45,085 nt of DNA, taken from the NCBI GenBank assembly GCA_947449575.1, contig CANFRV010000027.1:1-45085 (forward strand), given 5' to 3'. Numbering within the stretch: position 1 is the stretch's first letter; each line of letters starts with the position of its first letter. The notes beneath the pieces were generated by a model, which did no database searches, was not told the DNA's origin, and saw only the letters and a list, made by a program, of their open reading frames with translations. Both the position numbers and the translations under genes were made by a program. Shown one piece after another: positions 26,040-34,248 of the stretch. The DNA comes from Flavobacteriales bacterium. GTDB taxonomy: Bacteria; Bacteroidota; Bacteroidia; Flavobacteriales_D; Crocinitomicaceae.

Positions 26040-26534
26040 TTAAATTAAATAAGCGTGTGAATTGGATTCAGAAAAAGTGACTTCAACCCTTTCTTTTAAA
26101 GTGGTGGAAAGTCGAATTCCAACGAAGTCAGCTTTTATAGGATATCTTCTGTATGATCTATCAACGAGCACAACTGTTTTGATAGCTAACGTTGCCTGTT
26201 CTAGCAACTTCACCAAAGCATATTGCATTGTTTTACCTGAGTTGATGACATCGTCGATCATTAAAATATACCCATTTTTAAGGACTTCTTGAGATACAGA
26301 TAGTTTAATTTCTTCAGACCAAGGCTCAATTTTATTGACATTTATCTCAAAAACAGTAATTTTTTGATTTGAATTTTTTTCGATGATGTTTTTTATTTTT
26401 TCAGCCAATACAATTCCATTTCCACAAATACCACCAATAAAAAGGGATTCTTGTTCAAATGTATTTTCAATAATTTGGTGCGCCAATCGTGTAATTTTTT
26501 GATCAATTTCCTGTTGACTGAGAATTATTTGCAT
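26040..26534 (-). CDS. PyrR-like phosphoribosyltransferase
   Basis: The 164-residue type I phosphoribosyltransferase has the PRPP-binding block ILMIDDVINSGKTMQYAL (about 92-109). The later stretch VVLVDRSYRRYPIKADFVGI resembles PyrR's 'LVDRGHRELPIRADYVGKN'. PyrR is a uracil PRTase and/or attenuation regulator of pyrimidine genes; related Bacteroidota proteins are only annotated as PRTases. No pyr gene is adjacent, so a regulatory role is not supported by context. Its -7 box is at 26552-26559, 17 nt upstream. Confidence 0.82.
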   Translation of the reverse strand: MQIILSQQEIDQKITRLAHQIIENTFEQESLFIGGICGNGIVLAEKIKNIIEKNSNQKITVFEINVNKIEPWSEEIKLSVSQEVLKNGYILMIDDVINSGKTMQYALVKLLEQATLAIKTVVLVDRSYRRYPIKADFVGIRLSTTLKERVEVTFSESNSHAYLI

Positions 26535-26551
26535 CGCTTTTTTATTTTAAA

Positions 26552-26559
26552 CAAAGATA
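26552..26559 (-). promoter_or_regulatory. PRTase gene -7 box TATCTTTG
   Basis: Perfect TAnnTTTG match on the minus strand, 17 nt before the ATG at 26534. It probably also serves murQ. Confidence 0.65.
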
Positions 26560-26591
26560 GTTTTTTTTTTAGATTCAAGATTTAAAGAATC

Positions 26592-26662
26592 AAGACAAAA
26601 GACTTAATTATTGGAAATAAATAGAAGTCTTTTCATCTTTACGTCTTTATATCTTTTGTCTT
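26592..26662. repeat. AAGACAAAAGA inverted repeat with TCTTT-rich units
   Basis: AAGACAAAAGA (26592-26602) pairs perfectly with TCTTTTGTCTT (26652-26662). Between them are further TCTTT/GTCTTT units at about 12-bp spacing (near 26628, 26643 and 26652). It separates nth from the PRTase gene and might form an RNA hairpin at the nth 3' end. Confidence 0.5.
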
Positions 26663-26665
26663 ATA

Positions 26666-27310
26666 TTACCTCAATTCCTCAATTGCTCCCTTGGTTCCTA
26701 TCTCTTTCGTTATAAAATCTTTTTCTAGTTTAGGATTTCTTGCTGGTGAATATTCTCGGCCATAAAAAATAATTTGTAAATGAAGTTTATTCCATAGTTT
26801 TCTTGGAAATATTTTTTTTGCATCTTTTTCGGTTTGTACCACATTTTTTCCATTGGTAATTCCCCATCGAGTCAATAATCGATGAATATGAGTATCAACA
26901 GGGAAGGCAGGAACTCCGAAAGCTTGAGACATGACAACAGAAGCCGTTTTATGCCCAACGCCTGGAAGTTCTTCTAATAATTCCATTTTATCAGGCACTT
27001 TTCCGCCATATTTATCGATTAGAATATGGGAAAGATGAAAGATTGCTTTTGACTTTTGGGGAGATAATCCACATGGTTTAATAATTTCTCGGATTTCATC
27101 AGGTGTTAGCTTAATCATGTCAAATGGATTGTTCGCCAGCCTAAAAAGACTTGGTGTAATTCGGTTTACCATAATATCAGTGCATCTTGCAGATAAAAGA
27201 ACAGATATTAATAAGGTATAATCATCCGTGTGATCTAACGGCACAGGAGTGGTTGGATACAATCTTTCTAACTCTTTGATTATGTATTCAGCTTTTTCTG
27301 TTTTTGTCAT
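26666..27310 (-). CDS. nth: endonuclease III-type DNA glycosylase lacking the Fe-S cluster motif
   Basis: The 214-residue helix-hairpin-helix glycosylase/AP lyase removes oxidised pyrimidines. The HhH motif LPGVGHKTA (about 108-116) with catalytic Lys, and the VDTHIHR block with catalytic Asp (about 128-134), are intact. E. coli Nth ends with a C-x6-C-x2-C-x5-C [4Fe-4S] loop; here the matching segment GREYSPARNPKLEKDF has Ser, Leu and Asp at those places and no cysteine follows. The frame shows no sign of disruption, so the loss appears natural. The gene is monocistronic, divergent from the 79-residue protein gene. Confidence 0.92.
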   Translation of the reverse strand: MTKTEKAEYIIKELERLYPTTPVPLDHTDDYTLLISVLLSARCTDIMVNRITPSLFRLANNPFDMIKLTPDEIREIIKPCGLSPQKSKAIFHLSHILIDKYGGKVPDKMELLEELPGVGHKTASVVMSQAFGVPAFPVDTHIHRLLTRWGITNGKNVVQTEKDAKKIFPRKLWNKLHLQIIFYGREYSPARNPKLEKDFITKEIGTKGAIEELR

Positions 27311-27372
27311 GAAATTTAGTTATGAGGAGTGAAATCGTAAAAGAAGATTTTTTCAATGTAAAAAGTATTGAT

Positions 27373-27380
27373 TATTTTCG
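27373..27380 (+). promoter_or_regulatory. -7-like box TATTTTCG, 5 nt before a start codon
   Basis: One mismatch to TAnnTTTG, followed by TTGTC and the ATG at 27386. This implies a leaderless mRNA, the same layout as bshC and the TonB receptor gene. Confidence 0.35.
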
Positions 27381-27385
27381 TTGTC

Positions 27386-27625
27386 ATGAAGAACAAAGAT
27401 ACTTTCTTTCCTCAATATAGAAAGCTTGGGAATGGTTTAACGTTTTATAAAATAACAGACGATCGTACTTTTGAAGAAATTCAAGTAGTAGGTTCAAGAA
27501 AAAATAAATACAAAACAGAAGCGAAACAATATCCAGAAATTATAAGAATTCAAGATATGCTGAATTGTATGGTGGATACTTATTTTGATTCAACTGAACA
27601 AGAATGGTTAGAAGTGAATTTCTAA
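27386..27625 (+). CDS. small conserved protein of unknown function
   Basis: The 79-residue cytoplasmic protein starts MKNKDTFFPQYRKL and has the repeated-looking stretches TFYKITDDRTFEEIQVVGS and KQYPEIIRIQDMLN. It is mixed alpha/beta with no signal, membrane segment or metal motif. Short proteins of this layout appear in Flavobacteriales and I know no function. An in-frame start 18 nt upstream (27368) was rejected because a -7-like box at 27373-27380 overlaps it. Confidence 0.75.
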   Translation: MKNKDTFFPQYRKLGNGLTFYKITDDRTFEEIQVVGSRKNKYKTEAKQYPEIIRIQDMLNCMVDTYFDSTEQEWLEVNF

Positions 27626-27787
27626 TTCTTTATTTTTATTAAATCACTTAAAATCATTGCTTTGCTTTGAATAATTTATTGAAAATTATTTGTGAAACAG
27701 AGTGAAAACCCTCCTCTATTTTTTATTTCCTGATTTGACTCACATGTGAATCTGCTTATTTACATAGTAAGAAATTCACCCTTGCTC

Positions 27788-27795
27788 TAGTTTTG
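27788..27795 (+). promoter_or_regulatory. -7 box TAGTTTTG of the SprB-repeat gene
   Basis: A TAnnTTTG match 25 nt before the ATG at 27821. Upstream at about 27741-27748 lies the palindrome CACATGTG within TTTGACTCACATGTGAAT. Confidence 0.55.
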
Positions 27796-27820
27796 TTTCC
27801 AAACAATTAATATTATTAAT

Positions 27821-30800
27821 ATGAAAAAAACAATTATTTTAACTACAGCGGGCTTATTTATGAGTCTTTTTAGTTTGAGGGCGCAGGAAACGTGCGCGGA
27901 AGATAGTGTCGCCTACGTAAATTCGAAGAATACGGGTGTCACTGGTGGATATATGTTAACAATTGGAGGCGAAGAAAAAGCCTCGCAAGCGTATCATTAT
28001 TCTGGTCCTGGAAGAGTAGGCGGAGCAAGAGTTTATGGAACAGTTCCATCAGGATTAGGAGTCTCTTTAAAAGTCAGTATTTACAATATAGACGCAAATG
28101 ACAGGCCTACGGGTTCAGCTCTAGCGTCTTCTCCCTGTAAAAGTTTTTATCCTTGGAACGGAACTGCCTTTGATTTTAGTTTTTCTCCAGCGGTGACGGT
28201 AGATGCTAATTTTGCAATAGTTGTAGAATTGGTTAACTCGTCAGAATTTGGGCATCATTTTGAACTTCAATACACAGGAAATGGTGAAGGTTTAGGGGAA
28301 GATTTGGCATCACTTGCTGGAACTTCAACAGGTTCAAATTGGGCAAGTGCCATGGCTGATTTTGGGAAAGACGGAGATTTTTATTTATATCCTAGAATGA
28401 TAAATTTTAATACTCCAAATTTCACTATTCCTGCCGTTTGTGTAAATACAGGGTCTTCGATAAATTTCACTAACACGACTGAAATTACGACGGATCGCAT
28501 GTTTAATTTAATTTCAAGTACAGGATATACTGGAGAAGATTCTTTGTATACCTGGGATTTTGGTGATGGTTCGGCCTTATCACATGCAAAAAACCCTTCA
28601 CATATTTATTCTACGCCTGGTGCTTACACAGTTACTTTGACGTCTGTGCTTGCAGGGTGGAATTCGAATTGCTCTAGAATATTCTCAAAAGTTATTTCTG
28701 TGGGATTAGCTGCTACTGCATCTTCAATACTTCCTGTAACTTGCTTTGGAGGAGAAAATGGAAGTATCGTTGCAGGTGGAACAGGAGGATCGAATCCGTA
28801 TATGTTTAGTTTAGATGGAGAATCATATCAAACTGAAAATTCATTTCTAGGATTAGCAGCTGGAAACTATATTTTACGTACAAAAGATCTTTTGGGTTGT
28901 ATAAAAACAACTTCGTTTGCTGTTACTCAACCAGCGCCAATTCAATTTACAACAGCAACTTCAACGAATGCAAGTTGTGGAAGTTCTGATGGAGGGATAT
29001 TAGTCGCAACTTCAGGAGGTGTAGGTGCAATTCTTTATCAATTAAATGGAGGTGCTTTTCAAACAAGTGGTGCGTTTATAAATTTACCATTTGGCGGTTA
29101 TCTTATTACAGCAAAAGATGCGAATGAATGTACGTCAGCAAATGTTGTTCTGGTAAATGACATAGGAGGACCCACTTTTAGCGTTGTTAATTCTACAGAC
29201 GTTAGTTGTCATGGAGGACACGATGGTAGTATTAATTTATCTTCACTTGGAGGAACAGGCACTATACAATACAGCATCAACGGTGGTTTAACATATCAAA
29301 CGAGTGGCGTTTTTACAAATGTTTACGCTGGAAAATATACGATAATAGTAAAGGATGCTGCAGGATGCAGCGATGTACGAAAACTTGCGATTACTCAACC
29401 TCAACAACTTTCTTTAGCTGCATCAACTGTTGCACTAACTTGTTTTGAGAGCGAAGATGGTCAAATAAATGTTCATTCAGTGACAGGTGGAACTGGAGCA
29501 ACTACTTATAGTCTGACAGGTATCAGTTTTCAGTCAGGTACTAATTTTCCAGGTTTGACATCAGGAACTTACACAGTATATGCAAGAGATGTAGCTGGAT
29601 GTGTGAATTCAGTATCTATAGATGTTTTTCAGCCTACGGTATTATCAGCAACGATAACTACTGAGAATACAACATGTAGTGATTCACAAGATGGAGCAAT
29701 TACAATTGTTGGTGTAGGTGGTACTCCAGGATACACATTTGCTATTGATGGGGATGAAAGAACACAAAATAGTGGAGTTTTTACCAATTTAGCAGGAAAT
29801 GAAACCTACACATTGGTTGTAAATGACGCAAATGGTTGTATTTATACCACAACTAAAACAATTAATCAACCGACAAAAGTGCAGCCTATCACAACCACTA
29901 CTAATTCAACATGTGGAAATTCAAATGGTGGAATTCTTGCAACAGCAACTGGTGGTTTTGGTTCAGGATATACGTTTAGTATTGATGGCGGTGCATTTGG
30001 AATTGGATCTTTCCCTAATTTACAGGCTGGAGTTTATGTAATTACGGCAAAAGATGGAAGAGATTGTTCATCAACAATTAATGCAACTATTTTTGATTCT
30101 GATGGACCAGTTATTCTTACAGGTAATCATACAAATGTACTTTGTAATAGTGGACATGACGGATCGATCACAGTTGGTTCAGTTTCTGGAGGAACTGGTG
30201 GTTTGCAATATTCTATCAATGGAACAACGTATCAAACATCACCCATTTTTAATAATTTACCTTCTGGACTTTATGATGTGATTGTAAAAGATGCTGTTGG
30301 TTGTATTGGTGATACGAATATTTTAATCACTCAACCAAATGCATTTATAATTAATACTGTGATTTCTGAAGTGCTTTGTAATGCTAGTGCAACTGGTGTG
30401 GCTCAAGTACTTGTTGGCGGAGGTTCTGGAACCTTAGCATTTAGTATTAATGATGGAGTAACGTATCAATCAAGTAATATTTTTAATAATTTATTTGCTG
30501 GTAGCTACACGTTTATTGTGAAAGATGCAGGTGGATGTTTAGGTGAAGCTTCAGCAATTGTTCATCAACCTCATGGAATATTTGCTACTTATTCTGTCTT
30601 AAACATTTTTTGCTCTGGACAAAATAATGGAATTTTAAATATTCATGCAGCTGGCGGAACAGGAACGTTAGAATTTAGTTTAGATGGTATTCATTACCAA
30701 GCTTCAAATGAATTTCATGATTTAAACGGTGGTGCTTATACAATCTATATAAGAGATGAAAATGGCTGTGTCTATACAAAACCAGCTACGATTTTTGAAC

Positions 30801-31513
30801 CTGAAGTTTTATCTCTTGATGCAGCGGTTACGAATGTGACATGCGCAGGTGGAAACAATGGGGTAATTGATGTTAGTGTTAGCGGAGGAAGTCCTAGTTA
30901 TGACTATTCATGGTCTAATGACGTTACAACCGAAGATAACTTTAATTTAGTTGCAGGAACATACTCTTTAGAAGCAACTGATGGTCATGGGTGTACTGTT
31001 TCAATGGCATTCATAATTACTGAGCCATTGGTTCCTGTGATTGTGAATGGAACAATTACCAATGCTAATACTCCTACAAGTGGAGCGATAGATGTCACCG
31101 TTACAGGTGGAGGTGGAGAATATACCTTTGTATGGTCAAATGGTTCAATTTTAGAAGATTTGACGGGTATTTCTGCCGGTGTTTATACGGTTGTTATCAC
31201 TGATAATAATGGCTGTTCGGCATCTTCAACATTTGTGGTTGCGAATTCAGCTGGTTTAAATGAAGTCAATTCAACAAATACTGACATTACTGTTTATCCA
31301 AATCCAACGAATGATTTTTTACAAATTGACGGGAATGGATCTAGTATAGATAAAGTTGAAGTTGTAGATGTTTTAGGGCAAATTATCTATGTCAATAAAT
31401 TTAATGACTCTCATGTTAAAATTAATACGTCAGCAATTGTAGAAGGTGTTTATTTTATAAATATCTATACAGACGGAAAAGTTGTAACGAGAAGAGTAAG
31501 AATTCTTGAATAA
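27821..31513 (+). CDS. giant secreted SprB-repeat protein with T9SS sorting domain
   Basis: The 1230-residue surface or secreted protein has a signal peptide (about 1-21, ending RAQ), an N-terminal beta-rich region (about 25-195) and a PKD domain (about 205-295, TWDFGDGSALSHAKNPSHIY). About 11 SprB-type repeats of 74-80 residues follow (about 297-1145), each with the C-x5-G-x-I ... GG ... Y-x-x-x-x-D-x-x-GC pattern. The last approximately 75 residues (VYPNPTNDFLQIDG to RRVRILE) are a type A T9SS sorting domain. Known SprB is a gliding-motility adhesin; this gene is much shorter and no motility gene is adjacent. It has a promoter and a terminator of its own. Confidence 0.93.
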   Translation: MKKTIILTTAGLFMSLFSLRAQETCAEDSVAYVNSKNTGVTGGYMLTIGGEEKASQAYHYSGPGRVGGARVYGTVPSGLGVSLKVSIYNIDANDRPTGSALASSPCKSFYPWNGTAFDFSFSPAVTVDANFAIVVELVNSSEFGHHFELQYTGNGEGLGEDLASLAGTSTGSNWASAMADFGKDGDFYLYPRMINFNTPNFTIPAVCVNTGSSINFTNTTEITTDRMFNLISSTGYTGEDSLYTWDFGDGSALSHAKNPSHIYSTPGAYTVTLTSVLAGWNSNCSRIFSKVISVGLAATASSILPVTCFGGENGSIVAGGTGGSNPYMFSLDGESYQTENSFLGLAAGNYILRTKDLLGCIKTTSFAVTQPAPIQFTTATSTNASCGSSDGGILVATSGGVGAILYQLNGGAFQTSGAFINLPFGGYLITAKDANECTSANVVLVNDIGGPTFSVVNSTDVSCHGGHDGSINLSSLGGTGTIQYSINGGLTYQTSGVFTNVYAGKYTIIVKDAAGCSDVRKLAITQPQQLSLAASTVALTCFESEDGQINVHSVTGGTGATTYSLTGISFQSGTNFPGLTSGTYTVYARDVAGCVNSVSIDVFQPTVLSATITTENTTCSDSQDGAITIVGVGGTPGYTFAIDGDERTQNSGVFTNLAGNETYTLVVNDANGCIYTTTKTINQPTKVQPITTTTNSTCGNSNGGILATATGGFGSGYTFSIDGGAFGIGSFPNLQAGVYVITAKDGRDCSSTINATIFDSDGPVILTGNHTNVLCNSGHDGSITVGSVSGGTGGLQYSINGTTYQTSPIFNNLPSGLYDVIVKDAVGCIGDTNILITQPNAFIINTVISEVLCNASATGVAQVLVGGGSGTLAFSINDGVTYQSSNIFNNLFAGSYTFIVKDAGGCLGEASAIVHQPHGIFATYSVLNIFCSGQNNGILNIHAAGGTGTLEFSLDGIHYQASNEFHDLNGGAYTIYIRDENGCVYTKPATIFEPEVLSLDAAVTNVTCAGGNNGVIDVSVSGGSPSYDYSWSNDVTTEDNFNLVAGTYSLEATDGHGCTVSMAFIITEPLVPVIVNGTITNANTPTSGAIDVTVTGGGGEYTFVWSNGSILEDLTGISAGVYTVVITDNNGCSASSTFVVANSAGLNEVNSTNTDITVYPNPTNDFLQIDGNGSSIDKVEVVDVLGQIIYVNKFNDSHVKINTSAIVEGVYFINIYTDGKVVTRRVRILE

Positions 31514-31533
31514 TAATTTTTTTAAATACATGG

Positions 31534-31568
31534 AAGCATCCTTTGAGAAATCGAAGGGTGCTTTTTTT
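31534..31568 (+). terminator. terminator after the SprB-repeat gene
   Basis: AAGCATCCTT (31534-31543) pairs with AAGGGTGCTT (31554-31563) with one G-U pair, followed by T7. Confidence 0.88.
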
Positions 31569-31790
31569 ATCAATCCTATTTTACTTGTTAACTATTTAAT
31601 TCATATTTATTTATGATACCGATCATTCACCTCTTGGATGCATATGAATACTTTTAGATGAATAACAAGCGCTGATATGATTGTGAGTTTTTTCAAGTAC
31701 AATTTGAGAAGTAGTGAATAGATTACTGTTTGTTATGGAGATATATCAAATTATTTTCTTGCATATAAATTAATTAAAAAAAAGATAGGT

Positions 31791-32624
31791 ATGAAAACGA
31801 TCCTAGTTCCAACAGATTTTTCTAAAAATGCAGAAAATGCTGTAGATTATGCTATTCATTTAGCGAAAACTGAGAATGCGAAAATCATCTTGCTAAATGC
31901 ATATTATGTCATGTATCTCAATCCAGAATCTGGGTTGGATTTTATGGTGGAACAAGGTTTTGCAATGCGCGAGAACTCTGCTGAAAAGCTAAAACAACTG
32001 TCTGATAAAATTGAAAAAACAGAAAAAATTGAATGCGAATTCATCAGTATTGAAGGAATGACGGTGGATAGTATTGTCGAAATCGCTGAAAAGCGAAATG
32101 TTGATTTTATCGTTATGGGAACGCAAGGTGCTAGCGGAATTAAAAAAGCATTCATGGGCAGCAATACTGTAAAAGTGATTGGTCTTACTAGTCGTCCGCT
32201 AATTGCTGTGCCTGAGAAAGCTTCTTTCAATGGAAATAAAAGCATCGTTTTTGCAACAGATTATCAGAGAAGTGACATGAAAGTTCTGAAGGAATTAGCT
32301 GAAATAGCCAAGAAGCTAAATGCCAAGATTCATATTGTTCATGTCGTAAACGGAGAAACTGATTTTTCATTTGAGGAAGTTACATTGAAAAATTTTGCAG
32401 ATAAAGTTAAAACAAAAATTAAATATCCTTTGGTGACGTATAAATTACTCTATGGGAATGACGTTGAAAAAAAACTAAGTGAATATTTAAAGAAAGAAGC
32501 AACTGATTTACTTGGTGTTAATACAAAAAATAGGAATTTTTTCGAACGATTTTTTGGTAAAAGCATCACTAAAAAATTAGCCTATCACACGGCTGTTCCG
32601 TTGATGGTTTTTCATCATAATTAA
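31791..32624 (+). CDS. tandem-domain universal stress protein
   Basis: The 277-residue protein has two UspA domains. Domain 1 (about 1-145) opens MKTILVPTDFSKNAENAVDYA and carries the ATP-binding pattern G-x2-G-x9-G-S as MGTQGASGIKKAFMGSNT. Domain 2 (about 146-277) opens IVFATDYQRSDMKVLKEL and has a degenerate nucleotide loop (NTKNRNFFERFFGKSIT). UspA proteins act in general stress survival. It starts the stress island after a 277-bp gap in which I see no convincing -7 box. It is followed 59 bp later by a paralogue. Confidence 0.93.
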   Translation: MKTILVPTDFSKNAENAVDYAIHLAKTENAKIILLNAYYVMYLNPESGLDFMVEQGFAMRENSAEKLKQLSDKIEKTEKIECEFISIEGMTVDSIVEIAEKRNVDFIVMGTQGASGIKKAFMGSNTVKVIGLTSRPLIAVPEKASFNGNKSIVFATDYQRSDMKVLKELAEIAKKLNAKIHIVHVVNGETDFSFEEVTLKNFADKVKTKIKYPLVTYKLLYGNDVEKKLSEYLKKEATDLLGVNTKNRNFFERFFGKSITKKLAYHTAVPLMVFHHN

Positions 32625-32683
32625 TTAATTTTTAATAGGTTTTAGAATTCATCTAAACTGCAAAAAAAAATCATGAACGTACT

Positions 32684-33514
32684 ATGAAGACAATTAGAAA
32701 AATAATTTGTCCTACAGATTTTTCTGTTGCAGCAAATAATGCGATAGAATATGCGTCAAATCTTGCTCAAAAAATGAATGTAGAAATTGAATTACTTCAC
32801 ATTCAACAAATCCCTTTACTTGATGCTTTTAATGTTGATGAAGTAACAGATACGATTGAAGATGTGAAAGACCTCTTGCAAAATATGGTGGATGAAATTT
32901 ACGCGAATTACGATGTTGTGTGTACATATAGTGTGGAGGTATCCTTGGCTCGATTGGAGAAAATAATAACTTCAAAGTCAAAGGGGCACAATTTGATTGT
33001 CATGGGGACAAATGGTATAGATAGTCTTTATCAATATATTTTTGGGACGAACGCTTATCATGTTGGAAAAAGGTCAGAGTGCCCAGTACTAATTATTCCA
33101 GAAAAACTAATTTTTAAGGATCTAAAAAAAATGGTTTTTACTTGGGATTATAGTCGTGAGAATCGAATATCATTTCTGCAATTAAAGGATTTCATGGAAT
33201 TGTTTACACCTCAGATTACATTTCTACATGTAAGTAAAAACAAATCAAAAGCCGCAGATGATGTGTATGATTCATTTCAAACAGACCTTTTTTCTTATTT
33301 TGGAGATAAGAGTTCTATCCATTTTGCTAGGGTTTATAATGAAGGAGTAGATTCTTTAGCTGAAAAAATAAATCAATTTGCCAATTCTTTAGAAATGGAT
33401 TTAGTCATAATGACTTCCTATGAAAAGGGAATCTTTGAAGATCTGTTTCATGAAAATGTGGTGAAAACGATGAGTGAAGACGCGAAGTTTCCATTGTTAA
33501 TTTTACATGTATAA
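32684..33514 (+). CDS. tandem-domain universal stress protein (second copy)
   Basis: The 276-residue product also has two Usp domains. Domain 1 opens IICPTDFSVAANNAIEYA and has VMGTNGIDSLYQYIFGTN, the G-x2-G-x9-G motif. Domain 2 opens MVFTWDYSRENRISFLQLKDF and lacks a clear nucleotide loop. Overall similarity to the first protein is low for tandem copies, so the duplication is old. A 15-T homopolymer (33521-33535) begins 7 bp after the stop, in the short gap before the next gene; the genes probably form one operon. Confidence 0.92.
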   Translation: MKTIRKIICPTDFSVAANNAIEYASNLAQKMNVEIELLHIQQIPLLDAFNVDEVTDTIEDVKDLLQNMVDEIYANYDVVCTYSVEVSLARLEKIITSKSKGHNLIVMGTNGIDSLYQYIFGTNAYHVGKRSECPVLIIPEKLIFKDLKKMVFTWDYSRENRISFLQLKDFMELFTPQITFLHVSKNKSKAADDVYDSFQTDLFSYFGDKSSIHFARVYNEGVDSLAEKINQFANSLEMDLVIMTSYEKGIFEDLFHENVVKTMSEDAKFPLLILHV

Positions 33515-33520
33515 CGGTTA

Positions 33521-33535
33521 TTTTTTTTTTTTTTT
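33521..33535 (+). repeat. 15-T homopolymer between stress-island genes
   Basis: Fifteen uninterrupted T residues between the second Usp gene and the coiled-coil gene. It has no hairpin before it. The tract could act as a weak transcription brake and is likely length-variable. Confidence 0.7.
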
Positions 33536-33570
33536 AAGTACCTGATTGACTATTATCAATAGCTAATTTG

Positions 33571-34248
33571 ATGGACATCACGCTTGAAATAGCATGGTAT
33601 TTACAACTTTGTCACGAACGATTAAAAGCAAAAAAAATGGAAATTATTGAGAAAACGAATGTGATTAGTAAAGCAATTAGTGGCATGAGAAAAGCAGCTG
33701 CTGAATTAGGGAATTTTCAAGATCAGCTTGCTGTTGATTTATCAGAAGTGTATGTAAAATATGACAAAGTAAAGAGAAGTTTTCATGCTACGATTAACAA
33801 AGCTAAAGGTATATTGAGAGATGAAAATGTCAGTGCAAAGGAATTAATACGTCATTTCGAAGAGTTAGAAAAACTCCTCATAAACTCTAAAAAGATCGAA
33901 ACGAAGGAAAAATTTATTGAACAAAAAAAGATAATAGTAGAACTCATTAATCAAATTGAAATCACTTTAAAAGCTACCCCAGTAGATAGAGATTTTCAAG
34001 CGAGATTGAATATTGAGATTGAGAAATTTAAAATTAAAATGGAGATTTTACAGCTTCGATTTGAATTTGGTGTGCAGGAAGTAAAAAAAGAATTTGAAGA
34101 GATAAAGGTAAATTTTGAGAAAAAAGTAGATAAAATTAAAGTCAAATTTATCGATAAAGAAGCTAGCTCTTCAAAACATTGGGATCATTTTACCGATGAG
34201 ATTTCGGAGGCATATACGCACTTAAAAAGAGCTTTTTTTAATAGATGA
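33571..34248 (+). CDS. coiled-coil protein of unknown function, overlapping the transporter gene
   Basis: The roughly 225-residue protein is almost all Lys/Glu-rich helix with heptad character over much of its length (for example KFKIKMEILQLRFEFGVQEV and KKEFEEIKVNFEKKVDK at about 150-190). The only cysteine is near residue 13. There is no signal peptide. A TTG just before the ATG at 33571 gave an alternative start; the ATG is taken. Its stop codon overlaps the start of the following Na/Pi-like gene (ATGA at 34245), which suggests translational coupling and a joint function. No family was recognised. Confidence 0.82.
   Translation: MDITLEIAWYLQLCHERLKAKKMEIIEKTNVISKAISGMRKAAAELGNFQDQLAVDLSEVYVKYDKVKRSFHATINKAKGILRDENVSAKELIRHFEELEKLLINSKKIETKEKFIEQKKIIVELINQIEITLKATPVDRDFQARLNIEIEKFKIKMEILQLRFEFGVQEVKKEFEEIKVNFEKKVDKIKVKFIDKEASSSKHWDHFTDEISEAYTHLKRAFFNR

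Noticed and set aside
28737-31248. Regular spacing in the SprB gene as a possible CRISPR-like array
   Set aside because: The repeats are protein-level, about 225-240 bp and diverged, in one open frame; there are no identical short repeats with unique spacers.
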